Part shown: piece by piece, positions 8,702-19,850 of the stretch
Layout: each line of letters begins with the position of its first letter
Position numbering within the stretch: position 1 is the first letter of the stretch
NCBI RefSeq assembly: GCF_013618625.1
Contig: NZ_JABRWO010000003.1
Coordinates: forward strand, 372,001-436,000
Direction: 5' to 3'
DNA from: Bremerella alba
GTDB taxonomy: Bacteria > Planctomycetota > Planctomycetia > Pirellulales > Pirellulaceae
DNA: 64,000 nucleotides
Program-made: the position numbers and the translations under genes
Notes under the pieces: generated by a model
What the model saw: only the letters and a program-made list of their open reading frames with translations
What the model was told of the DNA's origin: nothing
Databases searched by the model: none

Positions 8702-9076
8702 ATGAAGATTCAGAACATCGATCAAGGCGATTCGATGAAAGTCGAGATGGACGGCGTCGACGGATGCCAGGTAAAGCAATTGATCAGCCAGCAAGATGGT
8801 GCTCCGTTGTTCGCCATGCGCCAATTTGAAGTCGCCCCGGGAGGTTACACCCCCCACCACCATCATCCCTACGAGCACGAAGTCTACGTGATCGCTGGGG
8901 AAGGCGTCATTTTGGAAAAGGACTCGCCCCGTCCTATCAAAGCAGGAGACGCAATTTTGGTCGAGCCGGACGAAGTACATCAGTTCCGCAATACGGGAAC
9001 CTCGCCGCTCAAGTTCCTGTGTCTGGTTCCTAACGCAGCTAACAACGCCCAGTTCCCGCCAGAGTGCCAGGAATAG
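8702..9076 (+). CDS. Small single-domain cupin
   Basis: About 125 residues forming one cupin barrel. Motif 1 is seen as TPHHHHPYEHEVYVIAGEG, giving the His, His and Glu metal ligands, and motif 2 as AGDAILVEPDEVHQFRNTG with the last His. Such proteins are metal-dependent dioxygenases, isomerases or sensors; nothing here fixes the substrate. AGGAG at 8687-8691 lies 10 bases from the ATG at 8702 and 4 bases from an in-frame GTG at 8696, so the start is uncertain by two codons. It is 64 bases ahead of ligA and could be co-transcribed. Confidence 0.8.
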   Translation: MKIQNIDQGDSMKVEMDGVDGCQVKQLISQQDGAPLFAMRQFEVAPGGYTPHHHHPYEHEVYVIAGEGVILEKDSPRPIKAGDAILVEPDEVHQFRNTGTSPLKFLCLVPNAANNAQFPPECQE

Positions 9077-9104
9077 CACATTCTTTCGGTGACGGTCACT
9101 CTAG

Positions 9105-11165
<2,061 letters not shown>

Positions 11166-11294
11166 ACCCGCACGAACTGGGTTGGTTTCAAACGGGTCGA
11201 TTTGTTATCGTCACCCAGAGTTTATGGAACAATAGTCGGTTCGCAGGTTTAAATTGCCTGGAACTGAAATGCTAGCGTCGCAAGGATGCGTCAA

Positions 11295-12221
11295 ATGCGC
11301 GTTTGTGGATTCACAATTCTGCGAGACGGAGTGCGGTTCGGGTACCCGTTTGTTGAGAGTATTCGTTCGGTATTACCACTGGTCGACCGATTCGTCATTC
11401 AAGTAGGGGATTGCTCCGACAATTCTCTGGAAGTCTTGAAGGCGATCAACGATCCCAAGATCGACATAGAAATCACGCCATGGGATCCCGAAATGAGGAA
11501 GGCCGGCGAAGTGCTGGCCCACCAGACCAATCTGGCAATGGACCGTTGCGATGGGGATTGGTTTTTCTATATCCAAGCGGATGAAGTGATCCACGAAGAC
11601 GATTACCCTGTGATTCGACGGGCGATGAAAGACAACTGGCACAAGCCGTGGGTCGATGGTATTCGCTTTCGATATTTACACTTTCGGGGTGACTACAATA
11701 TTCGAGATCCACTGGGGTATCGACGGCAGGTTCGGATCGTGCGAAATGATCGCCACATTCGTAGCGTTGGCGATGCTTGCGGTTTCGGGAAGAATGGCCA
11801 CCGCTTACGGTCTAGCCTAATTAATGCTCGTGTTTTTCATTACGGGTATGTCCGTCCCCCGAAGGAAATGGCCGAAAAGGCTGCTCAATTCCAGCAGTTC
11901 TACGTCTTCGATAAAAAGGGTAACCAGGTCCGTAAGATCAAAGACCGCCCGTTAGAAGAAGTGGGCGAATACATTTACGACATGCAGTCTTGTGTTCCTT
12001 ACAATGGAACTCACCCTGCTTTAATGGCGGATCGAATCGAAGCCAAAGACTGGGAAACGCCTGATTTCAAGCATATTCCGCTGTGGCGAAATAAATTCTG
12101 GTGGCACGGGCGCTTGAAGAAAGCCGTTCCGCAGATCTTCAATCCTAAGCAACCACGGGTTGACCATGCCTCAAAGAAGTTGCCGACGACTCAGTTGGAT
12201 TCACCTGCCAAGGCGGCTTAA
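11295..12221 (+). CDS. Family 2-like glycosyltransferase
   Basis: About 308 residues, no signal peptide. The N-terminus MRVCGFTILRDG and the acidic stretch WFFYIQADEVIHEDD (in place of the usual DxD) match the GT-A fold of family 2 glycosyltransferases, which move sugars from nucleotide donors to glycans or lipids at the cytoplasmic face. ATG 11295 has AAGG nine bases upstream, better placed than the ATG three codons earlier (11286). The C-terminal region contains conserved-looking Trp/His residues (KFWWHGRLKK). It is a single gene between ligA and a bidirectional terminator; the acceptor is unknown. Confidence 0.75.
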   Translation: MRVCGFTILRDGVRFGYPFVESIRSVLPLVDRFVIQVGDCSDNSLEVLKAINDPKIDIEITPWDPEMRKAGEVLAHQTNLAMDRCDGDWFFYIQADEVIHEDDYPVIRRAMKDNWHKPWVDGIRFRYLHFRGDYNIRDPLGYRRQVRIVRNDRHIRSVGDACGFGKNGHRLRSSLINARVFHYGYVRPPKEMAEKAAQFQQFYVFDKKGNQVRKIKDRPLEEVGEYIYDMQSCVPYNGTHPALMADRIEAKDWETPDFKHIPLWRNKFWWHGRLKKAVPQIFNPKQPRVDHASKKLPTTQLDSPAKAA

Positions 12222-12360
12222 AGTTTATCCGCGTCGCCGTGAGATGCGCGGCGATAATCGTATTGACCTCCTCTTATGAATTCGCGATTTGATTTTTACT
12301 CGCGAGCTTCATATCGATTACACCGTCCCTGAAGTACGTTTCTGGGACATGTTGAGAAAA

Positions 12361-12399
12361 AAGGCCATTTGATTCTTCTGAATCAGATGGCCTTTTATT
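12361..12399. terminator. Bidirectional rho-independent terminator
   Basis: A 15-bp stem (12361-12375 with 12380-12394, one G-T pair) with loop TTCT. It is flanked by T-rich sequence on the plus side and by an A-run on the other, which reads as a T-run on the minus strand. It can serve both the glycosyltransferase gene and the convergent small gene at 12430-12699. Confidence 0.85.
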
Positions 12400-12429
12400 G
12401 TCTTTGATGCTGTGAACGGCTTGGATCGA

Positions 12430-12699
12430 CTACTTTGTTGAAGTCGACGAAGGCTCGATGTCTTTCAGCGATCGTCCTAACCGCTTTCGGCTCCCGCCAC
12501 GCGTGGTGGTGCTGCCGGAACTGGAAGAGTTGCTGATCTTCTCCGTCTTAGCATTTTGCAGAAAACCCAACATGTTTTTGTCGGAACCTTCGGCTTCGGT
12601 CGGCATTCCGATTTCTTCCACGGCGTCCGAAACGCCTAGCAAGACGGCCGACTTGACTCCGTTACGCATCCACTCGAAGAAATTGAAGTTGTTGCTCAT
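12430..12699 (-). CDS. Small protein of unknown function with Ser/Thr-rich basic tail
   Basis: 89 residues. The N-terminal half (FNFFEWMRNGVKSAVLLGVSDAVEEIG) looks like a folded amphipathic helical segment; the second half is low complexity, rich in Ser, Thr, Gly and Arg (SSSSGSTTTRGGSRKR). No signal peptide or membrane segment. It ends next to the bidirectional terminator and has its own upstream spacer, so it is transcribed alone. I do not recognise a named family. Confidence 0.6.
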   Translation of the reverse strand: MSNNFNFFEWMRNGVKSAVLLGVSDAVEEIGMPTEAEGSDKNMLGFLQNAKTEKISNSSSSGSTTTRGGSRKRLGRSLKDIEPSSTSTK

Positions 12700-13079
12700 A
12701 TTCCAAATACCCTTTCTAACCGCCCGAGACTTGTGTGGGCGCGAAAATTACCAAGATGATTGAGGCGGGTCTAGGTCAAAACGCCCGCAACAATACCGGG
12801 CAATAGGTTTCATTGGGGACTATTCAGATTTCAGTCGAGTGAGTGCTCGCATACCACGGGCGATTGTGGCCACTCTCCTTCACCGAAAATGGGCCACATC
12901 AAAACTGGAAAACTCAAGGACAGTTCATTCGCTATAACCGGAACCGCCTTGTGTGAATTTAAAATGGGCAATCTAAAAAGACCGTTATGCTTGTACAGAG
13001 TCTGACGATAACCAGTGCTATCGTACGGAAACGATTGGCAATTATTGGACGAATGCTGGCCGCAGGAGGCAGGTGAACG
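12700..13079. other. Divergent intergenic region
   Basis: 380 bases between two divergently transcribed genes; must hold both promoters. An inverted repeat CGCCC...GGGCG at about 12721-12741 lies in the leader of the minus-strand gene. The plus-strand gene has AGGAGG 11 bases before its ATG. No further gene is visible. Confidence 0.45.
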
Positions 13080-14087
13080 ATGAGCGACGGTTATCGCAAT
13101 CACGGTGGAGAAGAGCACGCCTACGAACCTTACAGTTGGGGTTCTTTCGCGTTCGGGATCATTTTGGGCGTGGTCTTGGTCTATGTTTTTGCCGTTCGCC
13201 CTTCGGAAGAGCAACTTCACGACCTCAACATCCGCGTCTCGCGTCTGGATCGGTCGGTCGAAAAGCTGAGTAAGGCAGCTTCTACCATCAGTGGTACCAA
13301 TGATCTGCTGGCTTCTTTGGAAGAACAGAAGTTGCTGACCCAGCGTGTCAGTGCAGTCAACGATCAACTACTGACTCAGTTTCAAAGGCTGACGTCGATG
13401 GAACTGGCCATGCACGAGGCAGAAGTTACACTCGATCGAATTTCGAGCCTGCATGATCGTGTCGCAAACCAGTATCCTGCTGCGATCCAGGCCGAGCATG
13501 TGTTCAACCAGTCGGCCAATTTGAACTCTCAGCTGATTCTGTCTCAGAATGACGTCCGTAAGGCAAAACTTACGTTGGCGGATTTGGTCAACCTGCAGGA
13601 TCGACTCGTCCTGCAAGCACAGCAAGCAAACCAGGCAGACTTGGTTTTGCAAAATGTTTTTGCGATGCAGCAAGAATTGGTTGATGGGCAATCTCGAACG
13701 GAAAAAGCCCGACAAGTTGCCAATGACATGATCCAGATTGAAGCCGACTTGATCTGCCAGATGGGAGATTCCCAATTTGCGGTTCAATCTTTGGAGCAAC
13801 TTCTGACGATGCAGAAACAGTTGAATCATGCCGGACACGATATGGAGGAAGCGCAGTCCAATGTGGGGGAGCTCCTAGCTCGTCTTGGATCCCCGACGCC
13901 CGCTTCGCCTCCGTCCTCGCCAGTCAGTCCGTGGAAAGTGATTCAAAGCCTGACCAGCCAAGTGAGCCAGCAGCGACTAGTACCGATGACCCCGTCGGAA
14001 TTTCATCGCCTGGCGGAACACTTGACGCAGGGAGCACCCCCTGCTGTTGCCGACCTTGTCGCACCGAGTGCTGCGAAGGTCCGTTAA
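13080..14087 (+). CDS. Membrane-anchored protein with eight tandem 24-residue repeats
   Basis: 335 residues. A short N-terminus is followed by one membrane helix at about residues 22-39 (FAFGIILGVVLVYVFAV), a linker with a heptad-like pattern, then eight consecutive units of exactly 24 residues (75-266) with Leu/Val at unit position 6, mostly Ala at position 16 and a hydrophobic end. Examples of unit starts are NLNSQLIL, NLQDRLVL, TMQKQLNH. A Pro/Ser-rich linker (PTPASPPSSPVSP) and a short C-terminal helical region end the protein. This looks like a long alpha-helical rod on the outer face of the membrane. No known family is recognised. A strong terminator follows at 14187. Confidence 0.75.
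   Translation: MSDGYRNHGGEEHAYEPYSWGSFAFGIILGVVLVYVFAVRPSEEQLHDLNIRVSRLDRSVEKLSKAASTISGTNDLLASLEEQKLLTQRVSAVNDQLLTQFQRLTSMELAMHEAEVTLDRISSLHDRVANQYPAAIQAEHVFNQSANLNSQLILSQNDVRKAKLTLADLVNLQDRLVLQAQQANQADLVLQNVFAMQQELVDGQSRTEKARQVANDMIQIEADLICQMGDSQFAVQSLEQLLTMQKQLNHAGHDMEEAQSNVGELLARLGSPTPASPPSSPVSPWKVIQSLTSQVSQQRLVPMTPSEFHRLAEHLTQGAPPAVADLVAPSAAKVR
13302..13877 (+). repeat. Eight 72-bp coding units (24 residues each)
   Basis: The eight units run without gap or insertion and differ strongly in sequence while keeping exact length, so this is an old repeat kept by structure rather than a fresh DNA tandem array. The pattern is x-L-x-x-x-L at the start, A at 16 and hydrophobic residues at 20, 23 and 24. 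Confidence 0.7.
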
Positions 14088-14186
14088 CGCGATTGATACG
14101 CAGACTGCGTCGATAGGCTCAGGATAATACAATTGCAGTTTGATACGGCGGCACGGAGGCCTTTAGTCCTTGTACGCCAGCATTAA

Positions 14187-14227
14187 GAGCGTCCCTTGCT
14201 GTTCGCAGCTCGGGACGCTCTTTTTTT
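14187..14227 (+). terminator. Rho-independent terminator
   Basis: GAGCGTCCC (14187-14195), a 16-base loop and GGGACGCTC, followed by seven T. Terminates the 24-residue-repeat gene. Confidence 0.9.
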
Positions 14228-14370
14228 GCCTATGTTGCACGCATTGATGAGACCGAACAAGCCGATTGATTCATCACGCTAACGATTGATCTTGGCAACA
14301 GGTCAGAATTTCCTTATACGACTCTTTTCGGTAATTGCCCACCTAGGAGTCCGATAAGGAAATTCCCCGA

Positions 14371-15423
14371 ATGGGATGGTTCTCTCCGCAATCAATACAG
14401 GTCTTGTCCCTAGTTACGCTACTGACGCTAGCTTCAAGCGTGCGCGCTTCGGAACAGGCGTCTTTGGATGGAATCGGATTAAGCTACTTCGACCAGGCAC
14501 CTACCGAAAAGTCGGACGCTGAGTTCGTCCACTATCTGATGCCTGAAGGCGACGTACAATCCTCGTTGTCTTCTGTGCTGGAGGTGCCTCCGCTGCCAGA
14601 GCTACCCAAGCCAAAGCCAGAAGAAGAAAAGCCTGCAGAGCCCAAGCCGGAAGAGATAGAGAAACCGAAAGAGACCAAGCAGGAAGAGGAGCCGGAGGAA
14701 GAGGAAGATACGTATGGATATTTCGAATATGTTCCGTACGGACAGTACTACCATGTCGACTATTGGCTAGGTGAGGCAATCTGGAAAAACAGTGCAGAGC
14801 TAGGCTTAAATGGGCAAACAGGTAATACCGAATCTAACAGTTTGCGTGTCGGCGCTAAAATTAAACGCGAAGGGAAAGGGACGATCTTTTCCGCAGATAT
14901 TCGCCATCTTCGAACGAGCGACAAGGACGGTCTCACGCAGAACAACGCCTACGTGAAACATAAGTTGGAATGGCCACTGAAGCTTCATAAGAATTGGTCC
15001 TTGTTTGAAAAAACGGACATCGAATACGACGCATTCAAAGCGTTCGATATGCGGTTGGTTTTCAACGGCGGTGTGAGTTACAAGCCGTATAAGACCGATG
15101 CAACAGATTGGACGTTGTCCGTCGGTTCTGGTTTTTCACAGGAATACGGCAGTCCTCAGAAGGGGATTATTCCGGAAGCGACGCTTGGATCGGAATTAAA
15201 CCATCAGCTTACCGAGAAACAGTCATTTCAGCTCAAATTTGAATTCTTCCCTGCATTTGAAGCCGACCAGGGCTACCGCAGCGTGACCGATGCAAGCTAT
15301 ACGATAGCTTTGGATCATGGACTTTCGTTGAAGATCAGCGCTGAAGATCGCTACGACAGTACCCCCAACGATCGCAAAAGAAATGACTTGGATTATGCCT
15401 GTTTGCTGATCTGGCAGTTCTAA
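14371..15423 (+). CDS. DUF481-type outer-membrane beta-barrel protein
   Basis: 350 residues. A signal peptide (LSLVTLLTLASSVRASE) leads to a Pro/Glu/Lys-rich spacer (about 70-112, PKPEEEKPAEPKPEEIEKP) that is probably extended. The C-terminal 230 residues (from about 130, WKNSAELGLNGQTGNTESN) match the DUF481 salt-induced outer-membrane family, with alternating strands and a terminal aromatic residue (CLLIWQF). The Glu/Pro spacer may cross the periplasm or the cell-wall layer. AAGGA lies ten bases before the ATG. It stands alone. Confidence 0.8.
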   Translation: MGWFSPQSIQVLSLVTLLTLASSVRASEQASLDGIGLSYFDQAPTEKSDAEFVHYLMPEGDVQSSLSSVLEVPPLPELPKPKPEEEKPAEPKPEEIEKPKETKQEEEPEEEEDTYGYFEYVPYGQYYHVDYWLGEAIWKNSAELGLNGQTGNTESNSLRVGAKIKREGKGTIFSADIRHLRTSDKDGLTQNNAYVKHKLEWPLKLHKNWSLFEKTDIEYDAFKAFDMRLVFNGGVSYKPYKTDATDWTLSVGSGFSQEYGSPQKGIIPEATLGSELNHQLTEKQSFQLKFEFFPAFEADQGYRSVTDASYTIALDHGLSLKISAEDRYDSTPNDRKRNDLDYACLLIWQF

Positions 15424-15524
15424 CTGGCTCGGAATGCTGCTTAGCGCATCGCTCGCTTGGTTTATACTGGAGCAAGTCTGAAAGAGTATCTCGCCCCAGC
15501 CGAACTTCCTCGGAGCGTTCTACG

Positions 15525-16421
15525 ATGCGTACCCTATTGCTGTCCTGGACTTGCTTGCTTCTGTTTGTCTTCTCGTCCGCAGTCTTTGCGGATGATGCCA
15601 AGTTAAAGGCCTTGATCGTCGATGGTCAAAATAATCATGGAGTTTGGCCCAAAACGACTCAGATGATGAAGTCATACCTAGAGGATTCAGGGAAATTTAC
15701 CGTAGATGTCGCTACGACAGGTAAGAAATCAACCGATGGGTTTGCTCCCGTTTTCAAAGACTATGATGTCGTCATCAGCAATTACAACGGTCAGCGTTGG
15801 CCTAGTGCTACGGACAAGGCCTTTGTCGAATATGTGAACTCTGGCGGCGGCTTCGTTGTCGTACATGCTGCGAACAATGCGTTTGGCGACTGGGACGAAT
15901 ACAACCGCATCATTGGGCTAGGGGGTTGGGGTGGCCGTAATGCCCAGAGCGGGCCTTACGTTTACTTCAACAAGCAAGACGAAATCGTCCGCGATACCTC
16001 CAAGGGTAAAGGGGGGCACCATGGACGCCAGCATCCATTTCAAGTGATCGTGCGGGACGCAGATCATCCGATTACTCAGGGAATGCCCAAGTCGTGGATG
16101 CACACGCAAGACGAATTATACGATCAGCTTCGTGGCCCTGCTGAAAACATGAAAGTGCTTGCCACTGCCTATGCCGATCCAGCGACCGGCGGAAGTGGAC
16201 GGCACGAACCGATGATTATGACCATCGACTATGGCAAAGGCCGCGTTTTCCACACGCCGATGGGGCATGCCGAATATTCAATGGAATGCGTTGGTTTCAT
16301 TACGACCTTGCTTCGCGGAACAGAGTGGGCCGCTACGGGGAAAGTTACTAAAACGATTCCGGATGATTTTCCCGAACCCAACGCCGAGGCAAAGCGTCCG
16401 TTTGAAGCGGAAAAGAATTAG
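15525..16421 (+). CDS. Secreted ThuA-domain protein
   Basis: 298 residues. Signal peptide (LLLSWTCLLLFVFSSAVFA) followed by one ThuA domain with the class I glutaminase-like core: KALIVDGQNNHGVW, YDVVISNYNG, GGGFVVVHAANN, and RVFHTPMGH near the end. ThuA-like proteins are linked to carbohydrate use (trehalose utilisation) and are abundant as secreted proteins in planctomycetes; the reaction is not established. GGAG precedes the ATG. It ends eight bases from the convergent rhodanese gene with no terminator between them. Confidence 0.85.
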   Translation: MRTLLLSWTCLLLFVFSSAVFADDAKLKALIVDGQNNHGVWPKTTQMMKSYLEDSGKFTVDVATTGKKSTDGFAPVFKDYDVVISNYNGQRWPSATDKAFVEYVNSGGGFVVVHAANNAFGDWDEYNRIIGLGGWGGRNAQSGPYVYFNKQDEIVRDTSKGKGGHHGRQHPFQVIVRDADHPITQGMPKSWMHTQDELYDQLRGPAENMKVLATAYADPATGGSGRHEPMIMTIDYGKGRVFHTPMGHAEYSMECVGFITTLLRGTEWAATGKVTKTIPDDFPEPNAEAKRPFEAEKN

Positions 16422-16429
16422 TTGATCGC

Positions 16430-16774
16430 TTAGTAGGTGGGCATGCTTGGGTCGATATCCTGAGCCCAAGCGTGGATACCGCCGGCCATATTCTGCACCT
16501 TGGGGAACCCTTGTTGACGCAGCCACTGGGTGACTCGCATACTACGTCCCCCGTGATGACAATGCACGACAATGTGCCGCTGACGGTGTGGTTCTAATTC
16601 GCTTAGACGATCCTGAATCTCGCTCATGGGAATGAGCGTAGAACCGTCAATGCGGACCAAGTCGAACTCATTCTGTTCGCGGCAATCCAGCAAGACGAAA
16701 TCGGCCTTCTGGTTTGTCAGTTCTTGAACGTCGAGGCAGGTTGTTTCGATAGGTAGGCTGGTTTCTTCAGACAT
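16430..16774 (-). CDS. Single-domain rhodanese
   Basis: 114 residues. The active-site loop is VVHCHHGGRSM with the catalytic Cys, followed by the usual NMAGGIHAW. Rhodaneses move sulfane sulfur from donors such as thiosulfate or persulfides to thiols. The N-terminal CREQNEFDLVRIDGSTLIP is the conserved CH2A region. No signal peptide, so cytoplasmic. AGGA sits eight bases before the ATG. Neighbours give no hint to the acceptor. Confidence 0.9.
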   Translation of the reverse strand: MSEETSLPIETTCLDVQELTNQKADFVLLDCREQNEFDLVRIDGSTLIPMSEIQDRLSELEPHRQRHIVVHCHHGGRSMRVTQWLRQQGFPKVQNMAGGIHAWAQDIDPSMPTY

Positions 16775-16911
16775 TTCTATTTCCTGGCAGTTGGAAGTTA
16801 ATGTACCGACGAATCTAAAGGATGAGGCCGTCCATCGTCCAGTAGGACGTAATCTGATAAGTTGGATGGTTTACAGGATGCACGTCTTACTCAGCCAGTT
16901 TACCGATTAGC

Positions 16912-18192
16912 ATGAATCTCGAAGCAACCCGAACATTCTCAATCGAAGTCATCCAAACGCTTCAGTCGGCAGGGTTTCAGGCACTTTGGGCAGGGGGGTG
17001 CGTAAGAGACTTGCTACTGCGAAAGCCGTCGAAAGATTTTGATGTCGCCACCGACGCCACGCCGGATCAGGTCCGCGATCTTTTCGGTTTCGATCGAACA
17101 CTGCCGATTGGGGCCTCTTTTGGGGTTATCACCGTGCAAGGGGGCAAGCGTCGAGGTCAGGTTGAGGTCGCCACTTTTCGGACCGATTTGGGGTATTCCG
17201 ACGGTCGTCGGCCAGATGAAGTTCGCTTTAGTAGTGCCGAGGAAGATGCTCAGCGACGCGACTTTACGATCAACGGGATGTTCTATGATCCTATCCAAGA
17301 GAAGATTCTCGACTATGTCGGCGGACAACGCGACCTGAAGAATCGCCTAGTACGCAGTATCGGCAACCCATACAAGCGTTTCGAGGAAGACAAGCTGCGA
17401 ATGCTCAGAGCTGTAAGGTTTAGCTCAACCTTTGCTTTTGATCTAGAACTGCAGACTCAGCATGCGATCCGCGAGTACGCCAGGCATATTCACGTCGTGA
17501 GCGCGGAGAGAATCGCTTCCGAGATGCGGCGAATGCTGACTAACGATCATCGCATGATCGCCGTGAGAATGTTGCGAGATCTGACTTTGCTGCACGAGAT
17601 TTTTCCCGAAGCAGATTCAACCGTGGGCCATGCGCTGCGGTGGAGCGAGACCTATCATTCGCTTCAGCGTTTAACACTGAGTGACTTTCGAATCGCGATG
17701 GCGCTACTATTGAGATATCCCTGTCAAAATAGCGTGTTGAATGGCAACCCTCTCAAGCCAATTCAGCCAGCCGAAAGGGTGTGCGATCGCTGGAAGTTAA
17801 CCAACGACGAGACAAAAACAATTCAATGGTTGCTACGGCACGAATATACTATTCGCCATGCAGAACAAGTTACTTGGCCAAAGCTTCAGCGGTTATTGAT
17901 TGCTGACTCGGCACCGCTGTTGCTAGGCATGGGGTATGCCATTCAGCGAGCTCGTGATTACTCAACGTCCGGCGTAGAATATGCCGAATCTCGCATGAGC
18001 CTGCCAGAAGAAGAATTGAATCCCCTTCCTCTCCTCTCTGGCAGCAACTTAATTCAAGCTGGATTCAAGCCAGGTCCGCAGTTTCAAAGAGTGCTTGAAG
18101 CGGTTCGCGATCAGCAACTGGAGAAACGCCTGCACACCACCGAAGAGGCTTTGGCTTTCGCTAGGGCTAATTGGGATTTAGACCACAGCTAA
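16912..18192 (+). CDS. CCA-adding enzyme / poly(A) polymerase family nucleotidyltransferase
   Basis: 426 residues, class II nucleotidyltransferase. The catalytic head shows GGCVRDLLL, then KDFDVATDATP with the metal-binding D-x-D, the RRDFTINGM motif and the EEDKLRMLRAVRFS tail of the neck. The rest is a helical body. Such enzymes add or repair the CCA end of tRNA, or in some bacteria only A residues or poly(A) tails; the sequence read by eye does not decide. The single tRNA gene in this window (46085-46155) lacks an encoded CCA, which fits a need for this activity. The start lacks a clear ribosome site. Confidence 0.88.
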   Translation: MNLEATRTFSIEVIQTLQSAGFQALWAGGCVRDLLLRKPSKDFDVATDATPDQVRDLFGFDRTLPIGASFGVITVQGGKRRGQVEVATFRTDLGYSDGRRPDEVRFSSAEEDAQRRDFTINGMFYDPIQEKILDYVGGQRDLKNRLVRSIGNPYKRFEEDKLRMLRAVRFSSTFAFDLELQTQHAIREYARHIHVVSAERIASEMRRMLTNDHRMIAVRMLRDLTLLHEIFPEADSTVGHALRWSETYHSLQRLTLSDFRIAMALLLRYPCQNSVLNGNPLKPIQPAERVCDRWKLTNDETKTIQWLLRHEYTIRHAEQVTWPKLQRLLIADSAPLLLGMGYAIQRARDYSTSGVEYAESRMSLPEEELNPLPLLSGSNLIQAGFKPGPQFQRVLEAVRDQQLEKRLHTTEEALAFARANWDLDHS

Positions 18193-18238
18193 ACTGACAA
18201 CAAACCAGACAAAGAACAGACAACCGAAGGACGACCCG

Positions 18239-18760
18239 ATGCATTTTCTACTGGAATTAATCATTCGCTGGGCCCACATCATACCGGCTATCATTCTCGT
18301 AGGAGGAACGCTTTATATGGTTTTGGCATTGCGTCCCGCGATACAAGCAACCGAGTTTTCCGAAAAGGACGAGTTAAAGTCGGCAATTCGTGCGCGCTGG
18401 GCCAAGGTTGTGATGATCTGTGCCGGCATCATTCTTCTTAGTGGGATTGCATCCCTGGTGCTTCAAGCAACCACGTATACGTTCCCTCAGAAGTATTATC
18501 ATCCCGTAGCTGGGATGAAGTTTTTATTGGCGTTGGTCATTCTTTACATTGCCAGTTTGCTGAGTGGGCGTAGTAAGAATGCAGAGAAGTTCCGCGAGAA
18601 GGAGGCCTTCTGGCTGAAGCTCAACGCTACTCTGGCAGTCATCTTGGTGTTGATGGCCGGAACGCTACGAGTGGCCGATCGCGTGCCTAAAAATGCCGAT
18701 TCTGCCGATTCTGAGGTCTTAGCTCCTTCCCAGGAAGGGGTGACCGGCGAGAATTCTTAA
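18239..18760 (+). CDS. Four-helix membrane protein, CopD-like
   Basis: 173 residues with four membrane segments (about 5-28, 54-77, 90-108, 128-145) and conserved-looking His in RWAHIIPAIILVGG and YYHPVAGMKF. The helix layout and early His resemble the CopD / small haem-type membrane family, but the match is weak. AAGGA seven bases before the ATG. Only 46 bases follow the CCA-type gene, so co-transcription is possible. Confidence 0.55.
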   Translation: MHFLLELIIRWAHIIPAIILVGGTLYMVLALRPAIQATEFSEKDELKSAIRARWAKVVMICAGIILLSGIASLVLQATTYTFPQKYYHPVAGMKFLLALVILYIASLLSGRSKNAEKFREKEAFWLKLNATLAVILVLMAGTLRVADRVPKNADSADSEVLAPSQEGVTGENS

Positions 18761-18860
18761 TGTATTGGGGGAAAGCGACTAAGATAGAGTCACGCCGGGG
18801 GCTACCTCCTTTAAGGCTGCTGGCGTTTTATATTCCCCTTCGACGATAGGTGTGCCTGCC

Positions 18861-19553
18861 ATGTCCAACCGAAACGAGGCCTTGGCTGTCTTGAAGCTAG
18901 CTCGCGATGCGCTCCTCGCTCGCATGACCGAAGCGATACTCGACCAAGCCGAAGAGATCGTCGCCGATGCGGAAGGAGAATCGTTTCTCAGCGAGATCGA
19001 ATCGTTGTACGACCAAATGGGCAATAAGCTGGCGCACCTAAATCAAATGATTGCCAACTTGCCGGCTGAGCTAGAACCGCAATTGGATGCGTACTCATAC
19101 GATCGGGAAGACGAAGCCGACGAAAAGCCAAAGGCCCGGTTACCTCATATTCCAATCGCATCGCAGTCGGCTACGCAGCTGGCGCCAAGCATCGAACGCG
19201 ATGACTTAATCGGACTGCCCGCTCCCGGCGTTAGTCAGCCGAAGGCCCCTGCTTTTGCTCGTTTTGTTTCCCATATCGAACAAGGCGAAATCGATCAGGC
19301 TGGAGATGTCATTGCTCATATTTTTGGTTTGTCTCCTTTTAGCGGTATGAAGTGCGCAGAAACCTTCTCCGTTCGGTACGAAAGCGATACGGCCGTTGTC
19401 GTCAAGGCGATGCGTATTAGACAGGAACTTACGCATAACCGTTTTAACGATGCCTTAATGCTGATGCACGAATGCTTCGGACTTCAGGGAATCGAGGCGA
19501 TGATTGCCCTGCAAAAGATGCGGGAGATTATTGCTGCTCCCTCTAGCAGTTAG
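18861..19553 (+). CDS. Helical protein of unknown function
   Basis: About 230 residues, no signal peptide or membrane helix. Residues 1-85 are strongly helical and acidic (LKLARDALLARMTEAILDQ); a Pro-rich linker at about 95-140 leads to a second helical domain (FARFVSHIEQGEIDQAGDVI ...). An in-frame GTG three codons upstream (18852) is an alternative start. The family is not recognised. It lies upstream of a small coiled-coil gene on the same strand, 40 bases apart. Confidence 0.6.
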   Translation: MSNRNEALAVLKLARDALLARMTEAILDQAEEIVADAEGESFLSEIESLYDQMGNKLAHLNQMIANLPAELEPQLDAYSYDREDEADEKPKARLPHIPIASQSATQLAPSIERDDLIGLPAPGVSQPKAPAFARFVSHIEQGEIDQAGDVIAHIFGLSPFSGMKCAETFSVRYESDTAVVVKAMRIRQELTHNRFNDALMLMHECFGLQGIEAMIALQKMREIIAAPSSS

Positions 19554-19593
19554 TACAACACATTCTTTCACCAAGCGATAAATGGGAGTCTTC

Positions 19594-19764
19594 ATGGACA
19601 AGAAGCAAAAGAAGCGTCTCGATATTCTTCAGAAGAAGATGCAAACATTGAATCAGAAACTTGCCGGAGTCAAGGAACAAGCAGACGAACCGGGAGAAGT
19701 GGAAGCAGTCGAGCAAGAGATTGCCAAAACTCGGGAAGAGATCGAAAAGCTCAAAGCTTCCTAA
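19594..19764 (+). CDS. Small coiled-coil protein
   Basis: 56 residues, almost entirely a charged coiled coil (KKRLDILQKKMQTLNQKL ... EEIEKLKAS). The ATG at 19594 is chosen because GGGAG lies five bases upstream; an in-frame ATG at 19582 lies inside that site. Similar tiny helical proteins follow larger genes in many planctomycetes, but no function is known to me. Confidence 0.65.
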   Translation: MDKKQKKRLDILQKKMQTLNQKLAGVKEQADEPGEVEAVEQEIAKTREEIEKLKAS

Positions 19765-19850
19765 AAAGATTCGCATATCTCTTGGCGGTTGCTTAAACTG
19801 CTAGTCGCCCCCTCGTCCCTCAATTTCCCACCCTCTGGACGACCATTGTG

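Noticed and set aside
12831-13367. A 178-codon minus-strand frame across the divergent spacer
   Set aside because: It overlaps the start of the repeat protein antisense and has no domain pattern.
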